From: Trinickia caryophylli
GTDB taxonomy: Bacteria; Pseudomonadota; Gammaproteobacteria; Burkholderiales; Burkholderiaceae
Direction of reading: 5' to 3'
Assembly (NCBI RefSeq): GCF_034424545.1
Contig: NZ_CP139970.1
Location: 2,852,001 to 2,916,000, forward strand
DNA length: 64,000 nucleotides
The notes beneath the pieces are model-generated. The model saw nothing but the letters and a program-made list of their open reading frames with translations, ran no database searches and had not been told where the DNA came from. Below, in pieces: positions 63,733 through 64,000 of this stretch. Each line of letters begins with the position of its first letter. The first letter of the stretch is position 1. The position numbers were made by a program, and so were the translations under genes.

Positions 63733-64000
63733 CTAGCGGAACCCGAAGAGCCGGGCCGGTGCGTCGGCGAGCACGATCCTCCGCTCTCGTTCGTCGGGTA
63801 TGAGCGCGCGCAGCAGATCCCAGGTGCCGCCGAACGTTTGCTGCGATTCGAACTGCGTATGCGGCCAGTCGCTGCCCCAAACGAGTCGTTCGAGCCCGAA
63901 CGCCTCGCGCAGGTACGGCAGCGCGGCGTGAGCGCTCAACTGGCCCGACGGGTCGATGCTTGCGCCGCCGTTGCGGTAGGCCGCCGATACCTTGACCCAA
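63733..64000 (-). CDS. C-terminal part of an amidohydrolase-family protein (5' truncated by window end)
   Basis: The last 88 codons of a TIM-barrel metal-dependent hydrolase (amidohydrolase 2 type). Conserved WVKVSAAYRNG, LERLVWGSDWPHTQFE (the metal-binding Asp of GSDWP) and the tail DAPARLFGFR are visible. The substrate, such as a lactone or dicarboxylate, cannot be read from this end. The stop is TAG at 63733-63735. Confidence 0.8.
   Translation of the reverse strand, partial: WVKVSAAYRNGGASIDPSGQLSAHAALPYLREAFGLERLVWGSDWPHTQFESQQTFGGTWDLLRALIPDERERRIVLADAPARLFGFR

Overview
The window is high-GC DNA from a beta-proteobacterium, most likely a member of the Burkholderiaceae (Burkholderia/Paraburkholderia/Trinickia type). 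The reasons are the block recA-recX-DUF2889-sucC-sucD-TerC-type IV pilin-PglL at 52.9-61.3 kb, the glc and lldP genes, the dense high-GC coding and a CCA-encoding tRNA-Met. It is chromosomal and metabolically rich. I see no phage, transposase, plasmid or CRISPR genes.

Layout. 0-2.7 kb: the end of a xylulokinase-like gene, then an 830-aa minus-strand protein whose C-terminus carries a Cys-His-Asp arrangement resembling the Pasteurella multocida toxin deamidase. 3-13.6 kb: a sugar operon (deoxyribose-phosphate aldolase, an ALDH16-like double aldehyde dehydrogenase, a RbsD/FucU mutarotase, a ribokinase-family kinase and a four-gene ABC importer) with a convergent DeoR regulator. It reads as a deoxyribose uptake and breakdown pathway ending in acetate and glyceraldehyde-3-phosphate. 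A 36-bp dyad covers the promoter. 13.8-17.6 kb: a sialidase-like remnant, a membrane diguanylate cyclase and an L-lactate permease. 17.6-25.1 kb: the glycolate/glyoxylate genes glcD-E-F-G-B with divergent glcC and two TGGTCnTACCA operator-like sites. 25.1-30 kb: an AI-2E-family membrane protein, a P2-type cation ATPase and a striking 23 x 18-bp tandem array open in all six frames.

30-37.1 kb: a GntR-controlled L-threonate/D-erythronate catabolic cluster (ltnD, otnK, otnC, transporter, otnI, denD). 37.3-39.3 kb: a compact CheY / CheC-like / PAS-GGDEF signalling module. 39.4-44.2 kb: small redox and flavin genes with AraC and Rrf2 regulators, and an AraC remnant. 44.3-47.5 kb: a visibly lower-GC pair of convergent genes of unknown function (a secreted CXXCH protein and a beta-rich protein) next to tRNA-Met. 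48.2-52.6 kb: an MHS-family transporter and a TctDE-like two-component system. 52.7-61.3 kb: the conserved core block with an SOS box before recA. 61.4-64 kb: an AraC regulator, a LysE exporter, moaC and the C-terminal part of an amidohydrolase cut by the window end.

Several regions handle small carbon acids (glycolate, lactate, threonate, erythronate) and C5 sugars. With the number of transporters and one-operon regulators, this suggests a soil or plant-associated generalist. Functions are inferred from recognisable family features in the translations; no database search was run.
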